Below are positions 21,356 to 32,759 of a DNA stretch of 64,000 bases, piece by piece; the stretch's first letter is position 1, and every line of letters begins with the position of its first letter. The notes beneath the pieces were generated by a model. It saw only the letters and a list, made by a program, of their open reading frames with translations, had not been told where the DNA came from and made no database searches. This DNA comes from Hygrocybe punicea (lineage: Eukaryota; Basidiomycota; Agaricomycetes; Agaricales; Hygrophoraceae): assembly GCA_963556145.1 (NCBI GenBank), contig OY744470.1, positions 2,976,001-3,040,000 of the forward strand, given 5' to 3'. A program made the translations under genes and the position numbers.

Positions 21356-22148
21356 ATGTCGTTCTTAGTGCTTATCTTGCAGTTTTTGCTATTCTCGTCG
21401 TTCACATGGGCGTTTTCAGCGAAACCAGCCAGCCCTACACCATCAACGTTTGGCAGCGGTACCAGTACAGCCAACGTCAGCACCAGCACGTCCGTGAACT
21501 CGACGACTGCGGCGAGCACGACTAGCTCTGCAGCCTTCCCAAGCTTAAGTGGATATTCGACCTGCGGTGAGCTGCTGTTTTATCTTGCGGAACACTTGGT
21601 TTCTCATTTCTCTCGTTGTTTATGCAGTCATTACTTGTCTTGGCATATCTGTTTCTCAAGCCAATTGCACTAGCGAAGTCGCCGTCAATTGTTTCTGCGT
21701 TAGGTTAGTCCGGGGAAAATTCAATGGCTGCTTTCGGTGCTACGTCGTTCATGTCTAATATCGGTATTTGCATAGCAAAAAATTTGCGCCGGCATTAGTT
21801 TCGTGCATATCAGTCATGTGTCCCACGGAACTTGGCACTGCGGAAAGCCTCGCGCAGCAATTCTGCGACGTGGCCAGCACTAGTACAACGTTGAGCTTCC
21901 CAACTCCCACCAATGTCACGTCTTCGACTTCGCTGTCTTCGCTGTCAACGTCTTCGACGGCTCTGCCAACGAGTTCCACCTTCACCATGCCTACCAGTAG
22001 CGCGACTAGCACCACTCAAAGTTCAACGTCGACCCCGTCTAACAACGCTGCTTCACGTCATACTAGACCATGGACTGTGGGCTGGTCATTTGTTACCGGT
22101 GTATCTATTAGTGTTCTGGGTATGGTAATTGGGGCATCATCTGTGTGA
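21356..22148 (+). CDS. CFEM-domain GPI-anchored surface protein
   Basis: Three exons (21356-21566, 21628-21703, 21776-22148) give 219 residues. An N-terminal signal peptide (MSFLVLILQFLLFSSFTWAF) is followed by a short Ser/Thr stretch. A CFEM cysteine set of exactly eight follows: STC, ITC, QANC, VNCFC (two), VSC, VMC and QQFC. A long Ser/Thr-rich stalk and a hydrophobic C-terminus (VTGVSISVLGMVIGASSV) fit GPI attachment. CFEM proteins sit in the fungal cell wall or plasma membrane and in several species take part in heme or iron acquisition or host contact; which role applies here is unknown. The AG|GTTAGT donor at 21704 is set by the frame. Confidence 0.9.
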
Positions 22149-22610
22149 GCTGGATGGTTTCGGACGAAACTGGGGCTGGAATTTCATAGGGCTTAGTTTT
22201 GGAGAACTGTATACCCCTTCATTAGATGGAAGAATTTTTGTAATAATATACCACCAATTTGAGGAAAGTGTTGAATAAGATAAGTTTGGCTCCAAAACCA
22301 AGTAATTACGTAACACTAACAACCGTGAAAAATTTATCCACCCATGAGAGTTATGAGATAGTGGTGGTTTATTTTGCTAATTTAGCCATTTTCACCAGCG
22401 TTCGTCACCTCACATTTTCCATAGTGGTCTAGTAGACGTTGTCACTCATTATTTAATAGGGTTGCTCGTTGCCGCAGTTGCTGTGCCGGGCGACCCGGTG
22501 GTCTGTGCGTGGGAATAGTGCATTGGTTTTTGGGATTTTGAGGTTGTGACAGCTCTCAGTGATCAGTGACTTTCACCCCCTGTGACGCGCGGTAACTTAG
22601 CCTGCGCGCC
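22149..22610. other. Intergenic spacer upstream of the F-box-like gene
   Basis: No coding signal. It contains the likely CFEM 3' end and the promoter of the following gene; a GC-rich stretch near 22580 lies just before the start codon. Confidence 0.5.
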
Positions 22611-25446
22611 ATGACTTCGAGCTCTCCGTCAAAGACAACGACAGAGAGCAGCTCAACATTTCAACATCCATCAACAACGACTTCACTGTACAAAGGCAAA
22701 ATAGCGCATAGGTCGTGGCAGCAACTCCCTGCTGAAATCGTTCGGTAAGCTTCAACGTAGCCGCCACAACATCGGAATCTTATTTGCTGTTGCTTGAACT
22801 CACTTTGGCCACACAACAGATTGATTGCAACGCAGTATCTCCTCGATGTTTCCTCCAATAATTATTGTCCACAAATATGGGATATCCGAGAGAACTGGCA
22901 TTCAAGGATAGTTTATGCCATTCTACGCGATGCCAACGATGTTGAAAAGCTTATGCGGATATGTCCCACTTGGTACTCTGCCCGTATGTTCACATTCTAA
23001 TCTTGCCGTCTATGTATTTTTCTCACTCCTCTCGTAGTTGAAACCCATTTGTTTTGGCATCAAGCTTGCACCGTCATCGACCCATACGATGCCCTCGTAC
23101 ATCATGCCATCCGGCCTAATCCGGCTGCTTCTACTGTATCCTCCCTCCCCTTCCGCATTACGCCGTATCGACATTTCCGTAACATCACAAACTGCAGTTG
23201 CTATGTCTGTCGAATCAACTCGCCCCACCATAGTGCAGGTCTTGCCATCGCGAAACGCCCCGTTCCTACTCCTTTTCTCGGGACCATCCTCGTCTGCCGC
23301 GATCATCGCAAAAATTCCTTCTGTGGTCTGTGTCTCCGTGAGGCCCCGCCTCTCGAGAGCGAAAATGATTACAATCTCGTCTCTTGCGTCGAAAACGAAG
23401 ATGACGAAACTTGGCCTGGTGTCGAAACGACATGTCGCATCTGCCGGAGCGAGTGGCTCTGGAGACGCGCTTCCAGCAACTCCAGAGATCGCGAAGCCGT
23501 CGGTGGGCAAAAATGGAATAGCCCAGATTGGGAAACACGCCAGTCGGTGGAGGCCTTCATTGAAATGGGTGAAGGGACCATCTCAGATGTCATCACATTA
23601 GCACAAGAAAAACATTGGTTGCGCAACCACACGAAACTACCCGACATGCTTTCACAGGCACTGGCAGCTTCACGGTACGCGACAAGGGAGGAAGGGCTCA
23701 GCGGTAGGGGAGGATACGGGAGTGAAGAGGAGCTGAGTGAGGATGACGTGGATGATGAGGATGACCCCGAACTGATGTCGTTGACCGAAGATGCGGGTGG
23801 TGTCAGGGAGTTGGCTATCAGCGACTGGGCGAGGAACAGAATTTTGGATGGGCACTGGTTTAGTCCTGCCGATCAGTGGTATGGCAACCACGTTCTGAAC
23901 CGCTCAACGGTGGTTCGGGCCGTTCACCCATGTCCCTGGAGTAGGGATGCCTCATGCTTGGGCATGGCAGGTGAGGAACATGACGCCGAAATTGACGCAG
24001 AAGGTGAGGAAGTCCATCCAAGGCATGCCACTGTCCGCGCGGACGTCCCGCCAACATTCCAGCTCTGTGAACAAGCCTACGTTGCGTTCCAGAAGCAGAT
24101 GCGCACGATCTTGTTGCCTGCGATGACGAATATTGTGCGTCGGGTCGTCATCGAGTGCAAGGCGGATAGCATGGATCCCGCCATGCGGGCCACTAAGATG
24201 GACCCCGAGGATGTCATTGCGGACCTCAGGGAAGAGGCGGTGTGGTACAATGGAATTGATTGGCTAGAGCGGAGAGCAAATGGACAGCGGGAAGTCTTAG
24301 CCAGGAGAAGACGGGAGGAGGAAAGGAAGGATGACGGTGATGATTCATCCACTTCAAGTAAATCCGAGGGATCACACATTACAAGCCCGGTGCTGTCCAC
24401 CTCCACATTACAGACCACTCCCTCCCCACCTCCGAGTGTTGGGAAGAAGGACGATGAGCTAGGCCTCCTAGGAGGGGCAGGTCGGGCCATGACCATCCCT
24501 GTGTCACCTGTGCTCGATTCACCTGTTCTTTTGCACCCTATTCCATATGTCCCCGTCACGGTTGCACATCTGCCGCACTATAGCATGGAATCCCTCAAAA
24601 TGGTGAGTGCATCCAACAATCTTATATCTTCATCATTCATCCTTTTCTACATAGGTATGGCGGGAAGCCTGTGCCCCATTGTATCACTGTCGGTGTAAAA
24701 TCTGTGAGCGCGCGATGGCTAATGCCAACGGGAGCCAAGTACCCAAGCAGGCTGAAGTACACACTCATCAACCAGTGCCTACCAATACTCCCGACAAGCC
24801 TGCGGAAATTAGGATTGATGAAGTCACTCTCGATCTTGAGGGAGAAGAAGAAATTGACGTGGAAGAAGAGGAAGAGTCCGGAGAGGAGTGTGAGATTCTG
24901 TGTGATAAGCTGAACTCCGCGACCAGGGCATTAAAACGGGGATTGCAGGAACTTAACGTGGTACGATCGCTAAAGCGGGGTTCGGAACGGGATTTGGACC
25001 GTGATAGTGAAAGGGGTGGGACGCCACCGAAGAGAGCAAGAATGGGGGAGAAAGTGGGTTTGAGGCCTGTGCCAGGATCCCCTGAGCAGTTGAAAAAGAG
25101 GGGTTCGGAGGAGCTTGACGACAATGTGGATGGGGAAACATTGCGCAAGAGGATTAAAGTCGGTACGGAAGTGGACGGCGACTCGAGCGATGAAGTGTTG
25201 TCACCGCCGACTTCGGTAAATGGTACGGACTCCTTGCCTTCTGCTGGAGACGCAGAGGAACCCGAAGACCAGCATGACTTGCAGATTACATCGGTGCATC
25301 GTACCCATCAGCCGCGGCTTCATTCGTATATATCACAACCACGGAGCCTCCATTCACACACACACACACACAACCCCGCGCCTCCTGTCGTCCATGAGGC
25401 GGACTTGGATCAGCTGTACGCGTTCGAGGCCGAAGTCGATATATAA
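22611..25446 (+). CDS. Large F-box-like conserved protein, function unknown
   Basis: Four exons (22611-22744, 22820-22983, 23038-24602, 24655-25446) encode 884 residues. The N-terminus has an F-box-like stretch, WQQLPAEIVRLIATQYLLDV, then LMRICPTWYSALETHLFWHQ. A conserved Cys-rich region follows: NCSCYVCR, VCRDHR, FCGLCLREAPPLE and CRICRSEWLWRR (residues about 150-260). The C-terminal half is acidic and low-complexity with an NLS-like PPKRARMGEK and KRIKV. Similar long proteins are widespread in Agaricomycetes but have no assigned function; if the F-box is real it would be an SCF adaptor. All introns are short GT-AG with family-consistent joins, and no defect was seen. Confidence 0.85.
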
Positions 25447-26048
25447 CCATTTCGCATCGTTGTTTTCCCCTCCTCTACTATTTCTTTTCTTTGTTCCAAC
25501 TATGTGTACTAAGCTCATCCACTGTACGTCAAACAGTCTGTTCCATCCCACCTGCGTTTTATCTGTTTCTCCTTTTCGCAGACTCGTGTTGGTTACTTCC
25601 CGCTGAAAAGGTCTTGCCTACTTTGTTCGATACAGCTCCTACCTCAATCGTTGTATTTTGCAATGGACAAGCAAATTGAATTCTATCGTCACGTATCTAA
25701 AAATTGTAGATCTTTTTTGTTTGTGACTCCCAATTTGACGCTCATGATGCGTTTCGTCCAATTTAATAGGCTGATTCACTGATGTCTTGTTACGGCCGTT
25801 GCCCTCAGTTTCCTGCACCATCAACGCGTCAGCAACGGGGCATCGGCATTCCGCTGAGACTCTTTGTGTCGTTGTCAGCCGTCATGATCGCAAGACCACT
25901 GGTTTGGGGCCTACAATCCATACCTCCTGCGTACATAGTGTATATTCTCATTTTTAAATGGCAGTTAACGACACTGGACTGCTAGGACGCGGGTCCGCGA
26001 AGTATCACATCGTAGTCTTATTTTAACATTGCCGGTCCCAATTTTCAG
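25447..26048. other. Intergenic spacer
   Basis: A pyrimidine-rich 3' region of the preceding gene, then AT-rich DNA; small ORFs show no domain. Confidence 0.5.
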
Positions 26049-26162
26049 ATGTTTCGGAGCGCAATCCCTTCGCCTCTCCGATCCCCGATGTCGAGACGCC
26101 TCATAAACGTTTATTTTTCCCCGAATCCAAGGTTGTTGTTCGTGCCCAGGCTTATCGCCACA

Positions 26163-26624
26163 ATGTTCCGCTCTTTTCTCACCATCATCTTCGTTGTTGC
26201 TGCTTCGGTCATAGGCTCACAGGTGCCGTCTCAAACGCCCTCATGTTTCAAATGTGCCCTCGAAGATCTTCAGCAATTTGCATTGGGCAACAAGGATGAG
26301 ACATCCAACCCCATCTTTTGCTCGTACCCCATCGACAGAGGAGGAGATCCCCACCAATTCTTCTGCAAATACTCCAGGGTTCGCGTTACTACATTTGATG
26401 TGATAACAGATTGCTCAAAAAATATGCAGCTCAATGGTACAATTGTAAAAGACCACGATCGAGGATTATGTCCCCCTGCTGCCGTTAATACTTGTGGCAG
26501 GAGGAAGCGTGATGCCCTTCCGAGGTCACCTCGCGCGTCTTATGCCCAGGTCCACAGGGCCACACCGGACGTAATGCGAACTCGCAGCATGTTAGGAACG
26601 CTAAAGCGCCAGGAGCGTGTTTAG
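26163..26624 (+). CDS. Small secreted cysteine-containing protein
   Basis: The ATG at 26163 gives a 153-residue product with a signal peptide (MFRSFLTIIFVVAASVIGSQ). The mature part has paired cysteines (SCFKC, IFCSYP, FFCKYS, DCSKN, GLCPPAAVNTC). A dibasic run RRKRD after the last cysteine resembles a Kex2-type processing site; the tail after it is basic. The upstream in-frame ATG at 26049 would put 38 polar residues before the signal peptide, so the inner start is preferred. The Cys pattern and GLCPPAAVNTC end resemble a common group of small secreted proteins of mushroom-forming fungi. Function is unknown. Confidence 0.75.
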   Translation: MFRSFLTIIFVVAASVIGSQVPSQTPSCFKCALEDLQQFALGNKDETSNPIFCSYPIDRGGDPHQFFCKYSRVRVTTFDVITDCSKNMQLNGTIVKDHDRGLCPPAAVNTCGRRKRDALPRSPRASYAQVHRATPDVMRTRSMLGTLKRQERV

Positions 26625-27805
26625 TCCAGGCAATTGTTCGTGTCTCTCTTTCAGCACGTCTTTCAGTTAACCCCGGCTTTCCTCTCCTTTTGATGTTATA
26701 GATCGACAAGAACGTTCTATTTTGCCGTAACCACATTGTTTTTCTTGGACATGATTACTTTTCCTGAATATTCATAGCCGTGGTAGGCCGGGGGCTTCGC
26801 CTTTTTCTATGATTCGTCATGCATCAGCGTGTAGCCGTGGACTAGCATTCTTGAATCAAAGTCTTTGGACTAGTTTGATAATTCAAGTCACCCGTGTGAC
26901 ACATGAACTTATTAGTGACATGATTAGGTACATGCTAAGAATTTCATTAGTCTCGTCCCGAGAAAAAGGTCATTCGAAGGGGGATTCCCGCCGAAGGCGT
27001 CGGAAAAAATCGGCAGGGGTTTCGGAGATGTATCTCAAGATCCATGCAGGGATTTCAACAAGTATAGCGTATACGTGACTATCTATGAAGGTTTCCTGAT
27101 AGTGGTAATAACTACGTAGACCGTACTTAGTATGATGAAGGTCACGATAAAGCCAACCAGAACTCAATGTATAGCAAGCCTTCTCGGCTGAAAACTAACA
27201 GTAAACAAGCGTCCCAGAGATGACCCGCTTCAGCAGGTCAATGACGTTCCGCCCAACTTGAGATGCGAACGATGAATGTTAGCCCCAATATGACAAGTGT
27301 TTATGGTATTATCGACTCAACTCACCTGCCTGCCATCCTTGTCCCACTCTCAGGATCCAGCCTCCCACACTTCCACTTCACGAATATTGGCTGCAGTCAA
27401 AGTATCTGCTGCAGGAAGTACAGAATGGAATATCACGAACAAGAGTATGAAGACTTACCAGTGGTTTTTGAGGTGGAGGGCTGTATGCAGAGCGGGCAAG
27501 AGGATGAGATTGCTGGTGAACAGCAAGGTCCCCCAGTTGTTGCAACAGGAACATGTATTGTCGGACCGTGTTCCACAGGTGATGTGCAGTGGCAACGCTC
27601 TGTTGAAAACATCCAGCACATTGCAGAAGTAGCACCGGCCGGTGCGAGCCTGTCAATGTTAACAGCCACTGATGGTCCGGGGCTCAGAGGTTCTTACCGG
27701 ATGATGTTCCTTATGTGTCATATCAGAGGAGTACGTCTTGCACTATTTCACTCGATTCACTTGCCATTGACGCTAGGGACAGGGCTTATTTGAGAAATCA
27801 CCAGT
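26625..27805. other. Spacer with unrecognised ORFs
   Basis: Includes overlapping ORFs at about 27263-27793 (for example EYHEQEYEDLPVVFEVEGC and KTYQWFLRWRAVCRAGKRM in different frames). No domain could be assigned and no consistent exon chain was found. It could be a fragment of a gene interrupted by the element starting at 27806. Confidence 0.4.
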
Positions 27806-28050
27806 CATCAGTAGATCTACACATCCGCTTTTGAGATCTTTCCGTGCTTTTTTAAGCTCAAAAAAGCTTTAAAAGTTCAAAAAGCAATAAGCATGCCGTG
27901 CTTAAATTAGCGGGGTCGATCCGCTAATTTAAGCTGGCTGGAGCTTTTCTAAGCTTGAAAAAGCTCGAAAGAACCTGAAAGAACTGTACCGCTTTTTCTT
28001 TTTCTTTCCTTTCTTTTTCGAGATATTGTAGTAACAAAAGATAGTATTTG

Positions 28051-28543
28051 TTATTGGGCTAAATAACGGTATATACATTGTGGTACTAGCTTCACCGCAA
28101 TCCCCTCATCATCAAACATTCCGTGGGGGAAAAATTTGGACGCAATGACATCGCAGCAATCCTGTAAAGTAGCTGTTGAGTCGAGAGGCTTGATACTGAC
28201 CATGCACTTGAAACAATTTAGGTGAAAAACGGTGGAGTGCACGGACAAAAGCCCCCTGCCAGGCTGCATCGGTTTTCCGCATGAATAACACGTTCCATGT
28301 GGCAATATAGGAATACAAAAATAAAAGCATTCATCAGTATGATCTGACGACCAGTCAAGAAACCAAAACTCACGCTGATGCCAAACTGGTAGAGGCTACA
28401 GAAGGTGGTGGCCCGGGTGAGTGCGCTGAAGAGCCAGACTTTGCAGAGGAACCGCTCAGACGATGGTGGGGTGTGTCAGAATTCTCAGAATGAATCTGTT
28501 GGTGTTGCTTTGATCCAGTGGGTGTAGTGGGTCGAGTACTCAT
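28051..28543 (-). pseudogene. Captured fragment of a LIM-domain RhoGAP-like gene
   Basis: Minus-strand translation begins MSTRPTTPTGSKQHQQ, continues through a Ser/Pro-rich stretch (HRLSGSSAKSGSSAHSPGPP), then after an intron-like gap reads GTCYSCGKPMQPGRG, FHLNCFKCM and LDSTATLQDCCDVIASKFFP. The Cys/His spacing and CDVIASKFF segment match the first LIM domain of fungal LIM-RhoGAP proteins (Lrg1/Rga type). The sequence ends inside that LIM domain and nothing of the later LIM or RhoGAP parts is present. The donor (GTGAGT) is intact but the expected acceptor reads CCACATG, without AG. It lies wholly inside the Plavaka-type element, so it is a captured, decaying piece. Confidence 0.75.
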
Positions 28544-29540
28544 TGAGAAAGCTGGCGAGGACTTTGGAGAAGATCTGGAAAAACCAGTAATATGAGAACT
28601 ATGAGAGTTCCATGGTTTAGATCCTCACTGTGAGCTTGGGTTATGGGATCGTGGGTTGACAGATTGCGATCAGACTGGAGAGCGTCGATAGTGGAGGCTC
28701 GTGTAGGTCGACCGGATGCACGAGAGGAAGCTGCCAGGGGTATGGAGTGGGATCCTCTAGCGTAGTGAATTGTCTTCTGGTCATTCTGATCAAGGTGGTA
28801 TGTGCCGAATACTAAACACTGAGTCACCGATCAAAGGCTCTTGGATAATAAAAAAATGCATACCTTCTTGATGATGTTGCGTGACAACCCTGCCTGCGCC
28901 TCATCTGGGTGCACAGCAATATATTCCTGAAAAAAAAAACATCTTCCTCAATGCCATTGTCGTCCCAGGGTCACGGTTGCCGCACTTGTCGAGGAAAGGC
29001 GCATGTCAATTGACATCCACCTGTGTTCTCAAGGTAACTGACGGAGGTGTTAGTGGGTGTGGAAAAAGGGCAGTGGGGACATACCTAGCCGGCAGTGGGC
29101 CCCTGGCCTTGGCCACCTTGGCCACCGTTGCCATACCCGCCATTGCCCTCCTTACCCATGTTTGTTGCCTGCCGTTGCTGGTGGTGATGGTGGTGCCAAT
29201 GCTGACACCGCAGCTATACCTGTTACTCCTGTTGTTGTCGTGTTTGTCGTGTAGTTATTAGAATACAATAGACGTAAAACTTGAATACTTACTAGTGCAG
29301 CATGGTCCAGGGGGAATGTGGCAGGAGGGAGTGGGTGGGAGCGGGCATGAAGGAGTGGCCTGAAGAAGGGAGTCAGAGTGAATGATGAATGGTGTTTGAA
29401 GCTTAAGTTCAACCATGCCAAATACGGCCAAAGGAAGGACTTCAATGAATTTTTTTACAGCTCAGCTGCGCTCAGTGACAGCATCGACAACTCGGACGAT
29501 GATTAGGAATGTCCTCTACTCTCCTTCTGAAGGCGCTGAG
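28544..29540. other. Remaining cargo of the Plavaka-type derivative
   Basis: Contains pieces with protein-like composition but no assignable family: minus-strand QEYIAVHPDEAQAGLSRNII (about 28930-28865) and a Gly-rich GGQGGQGQGPTAG segment (about 29135-29090). They may be further captured exons; no continuous model could be built. Confidence 0.4.
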
Positions 29541-29770
29541 TGCCTTCCATTCTTACCATGTTAACAAATACATAGACTGAGTTTCATGAAATTGCTTATT
29601 GATACTCCCTGCTCAGTGCACAATTCAAAAGCTGACATCCAATTGAATAAGCAAAAAGCATTCGAAAAGCCCTGATAAGTCAAGAAAAGTCTATTGATAA
29701 AAGCATAAGCTTGATTAAATAAGCACAAAGCCGCACAAAGCCAAAATAAGAAAGTGTAGATCTACTGATG

Positions 29771-30290
29771 CAGTGTTTGACAAGAATGGGAATCACCTTA
29801 GCACGGTAACACTATCTGACATTCCACCTGGGAAGAAGGTGACTGTGCGGTTCTGGGTGCGTTGTGTCAGTGCAGGGAATGGCAAGCTAGCTGTAGTAGA
29901 TGCACTTATCAGTTGTATTAGTCTTCGTGATTAGGATAAAGGTGCCGAAAACTTGATGCACTCCGAGCTGCTGATTTGGATCTAGCCATTGTTCTGGGTG
30001 AGCCAGATTTACGGGACACTTCTTTTCAAGATGTGGACCCACAAGTTTGGCTCAGGGACAACTTGAAGGACATGTACGCGCAAAATCAGCAAAGACACGG
30101 TGGGTATTGCTTGGTGCCGTGGTCTATGTTCGTGCATGCAAGGTATTGGCAATACAAGGGGGAGAGGTGGTTATTTGTAGTTAAATGGGTAATTGGCTTT
30201 TTGGGGGAAAAAACATGTGGGGGTTTTTTCAAATCTGAAACAAGAGTCCAAACCTAATCAGAGACTGGTGAGCTGCGAGGGTGGGTGGGA
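29771..30290. other. 520-bp island between two Plavaka-type elements
   Basis: Carries a 93-residue ORF (29976-30257) with LAIVLGEPDLRDTSFQDVDP and no recognised domain. Probably the remains of an older sequence into which both elements inserted. Confidence 0.4.
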
Positions 30291-30614
30291 CATCAGTAGA
30301 TGTACATGTCCGCTTTTGATATCTTTCCGTGCTTTTTTAAGCTCAAAAAAGCTTTATAAGCTCAAAAAGCAATAAGCACGGCGTGTTTAAATTGGCGGGG
30401 TCGATCCGCTAATATAAGCACGCCGTGCTTATATATGACTAGAAAAGAATGAAAAAGTGAGAGAAAGCATACGCAAAAGACCCCAACGGGTTTGTTTTCC
30501 GGCTCAATTGATCACTCATTTTGATTGATGGACTCGGAGTGGGGGTTAGATTTCAATAGGTACTACAAACAAAGGCACGATAATAAGTCCATGGAACAGA
30601 GGGCGAGTATTAAA

Positions 30615-32636
30615 TCAGTTTTCCATATCAGTGTCGGATTGCTCCAACAAAAATATTTCATCATCGCTATCAGCCTCGCCAGAGAGGCTGCTTTCACTCC
30701 TCGCCTCGAATGCGTATCGCTTCGCCTGCCCGATGATCTGGTTCCACTGATTTTTGGTCAACTTCTGGACGGAGGGGAGAAGTGCCGTTGCCCGCTTCTC
30801 GTACTTGGAATGGCCATTGGATCCGATAATTACCCGGTCACCGTAGTTCTCGTTGGAAAAGTGTCCAAGTTTGTGAGTAGTGATCACCTCTTCGCCCGAG
30901 AGCCAGTGATCAAACGATTGCGCAACCTGAAGATAGTTGAAAATTTATATATGAAGGAATACAAGGGACTTTACCACTTGTATAGATAAAATCAGGGCAC
31001 CAATGGGATGTTCTTCTTGTGTCTCCGGTGTTGCGCGTTTGATCTCCTTGTAATGGGAAGATAATGTGAAGGTTATGACATCGGATTGGAATAGCTGTTG
31101 CCACGTCACAGTTTCAGCGCGGTTAGCTGAACTAACAAAGGTCGTACCAATTTCTTTCCATCGCCTCGTTGCTTCCAGTAGAAGGCCCGATTGGCGACAT
31201 TGTTTCCAAGAAGGTGCGCTGCAGCTTCTGCACGGTCCTCCTTCGTCGTATAATTCCCCATAAGGGACTTGACAGCAATGCTAGCATGCTGCGCGAAGCT
31301 GTTGCGCCAGGATTCTAAGCGGTAACCGAGCTAACTCGACCATCGTGGTTATGATTGTTAGCAATGTTACGTACAGGAATTACTGAAAGGCACATACCAG
31401 CTGGCGAACAGGATCATCTTTTTCCCATCCACACTTGATGTCCGGCCCATAAACCTTTTGCCACATTGTCTTGAGCTGTTCGACATCAGGCTCCACCCAT
31501 GCAGGCAGCAAACCAGTTGCAGCCTTGACATTGGGTACGAAGAAGGTCCCGAACATCCTGCTCGTCCCATATGGAAGATCAGTTAGAGTAGCCTTCGGCT
31601 TGCGGCCTTTCTCTTTGTTCTTCTTATCAGTGGTGGGATTTTGTTCCTGCTTGGTGGGTACCTTGACCTGCGCAATTGGCTGACCTGAAATCTTGGCATG
31701 AGTTTCAGTGGCATATCAAATATGACCACTTACACGGTATTGTTTCGGCATGCCTTCTACTTTGATCAATTCGGTAGGCACGTGTTTCACCTCATCGTTA
31801 TCACTTATCCCCCCCGAGACAAACATACAGTCTGCTTCGTCCGTGTTGGAGGTGGGAGACGGAGAGATGGGACGGTTGACAGGAACACTGCCAGAATCCC
31901 AGTCCTTGATCAAACCAGCCTTCGGTTTGCCTGGTTTCGTCCGTTTGGGGTTGGATCTGAAAAAGGTTAGGAGTTTATGGAACATTGTCATCATCATGAG
32001 GTACACTTACTGTTTCTTTGGTGACGTGTGAATATCTGCCTTGCGTTTTACGCCAGTTTCCGGATACGTACTACGGTGAGCAGCAACACGTAACCTTGCT
32101 TCATCACCCTTGATCTTATTAATACTTCGTTTGGGTTGTGCAGGTTCAGACCCAGCCTTTTCCTCCCCCTCCGTCTCCCAGTCCTCAGGAGGCTCATCTC
32201 CCTCCAGGACGTCTCCAGGCGAGACGTCAGGGAGGTCCTTGCCAGCAGCTTCTGTCATACATGGTGAGTCAATAAGTCTTGAGACAGGCACCTGCTGACC
32301 TCCTGTCTCCACGCTGCGACTAGATGAAAGCTGTCGAGGGACTCGCTTCGTGAACACCGACACAGGATGGTTGGCATTCGCATCTCTCTCAGTTTCCTTT
32401 AGCTGCTGTGCATCCTCTATCGTAGCTATGAATTTTAGAGCATTTAGGCCAGCTGTTAGTTTCTCATCCTTCCTCCGCTCCTCCGCTACCTTTTTTGCGG
32501 CAGTTTCTTCCTTGGTGGCCCTTTTAGCTGGCATATCAGGGAGACCAACGACATGAGACTTGTTACTTGGGCGAGTAGCCATCCCGCCAGTGGGTGCGAA
32601 GTCGGTCATTATGACGGGAATTTTTTTGGGGGGCAT
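30615..32636 (-). CDS. Plavaka companion ORF, function unknown
   Basis: The product begins MPPKKIPVIMTDFAPTGG. It has a charged low-complexity N-terminal half (KKVAEERRKDEKL, PPEDWETEGEEKAGSE, RTKPGKPKAG) and a globular C-terminal half: LTDLPYGTSRMFGTFFVPNV, GPDIKCGWEKDDPVRQL, LESWRNSFAQHASIAVKSLM, AHLLGNNVANRAFYWKQ, HPIGALILSIQVVAQSFDHW, LGHFSNENYGDRVIIGSNGH, PSVQKLTKNQWNQII, ending SDTDMEN. Proteins with this order (FVPNV, RAFYW, PIGAL, GHFS..NWGD-like) regularly sit divergently next to Plavaka transposases in Agaricomycetes. At least five introns are needed, including CA|GTAAGT and C|GTGTAAG donors. No frame lesion was seen; the join between about 31200 and 31040 is the least certain part. 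Confidence 0.75.
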
Positions 32637-32759
32637 GTTGGTTGGATTTCAGGTCGGGGATTGAAGGTGAAAATTGTTTTGATCCATGAAGTCCGGCTAA
32701 CTTGCAGCTATACAGGACCACGCATTCTTACGTGTTCTGTGTGCAAGCGGCCACCTCCA
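32637..32759. promoter_or_regulatory. Divergent promoter region of the Plavaka element
   Basis: 123 bp separate the ATGs of the transposase and the companion ORF, so both genes must be driven from this interval or from inside each other's 5' ends. No specific motif was recognised. Confidence 0.4.

Larger units (their letters stand above)
27806..29770. mobile_element. Non-autonomous Plavaka-type element carrying host gene fragments
   Basis: The ends are perfect 17-bp inverted repeats (CATCAGTAGATCTACAC), with an immediate 4-bp direct repeat CAGT on each side (27802-27805, 29771-29774). The last ~230 bp match the 3' end of the full-length Plavaka element at 30291-36146, including the coding end of its transposase (TGCCTTCCATTCTTAC) and the AAGCATAAGCTTGATTAAAT block. 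The first ~170 bp match its other end (TCCGTGCTTTTTTAAGCTC, GGGGTCGATCCGCTAAT). The transposase body is replaced by about 1.5 kb of unrelated DNA including a LIM-domain gene piece. This is the structure expected of a Pack-type CACTA/Plavaka derivative. Confidence 0.85.

Noticed and set aside
23038..23601. 187-residue ORF overlapping exon 3 of the F-box-like gene
   Set aside because: It is in another frame; the 549-residue frame matches the conserved protein.
27263..27793. 176-residue plus-strand ORF as a gene
   Set aside because: No domain, competing frames of similar length and no plausible splice chain; kept as unassigned spacer.
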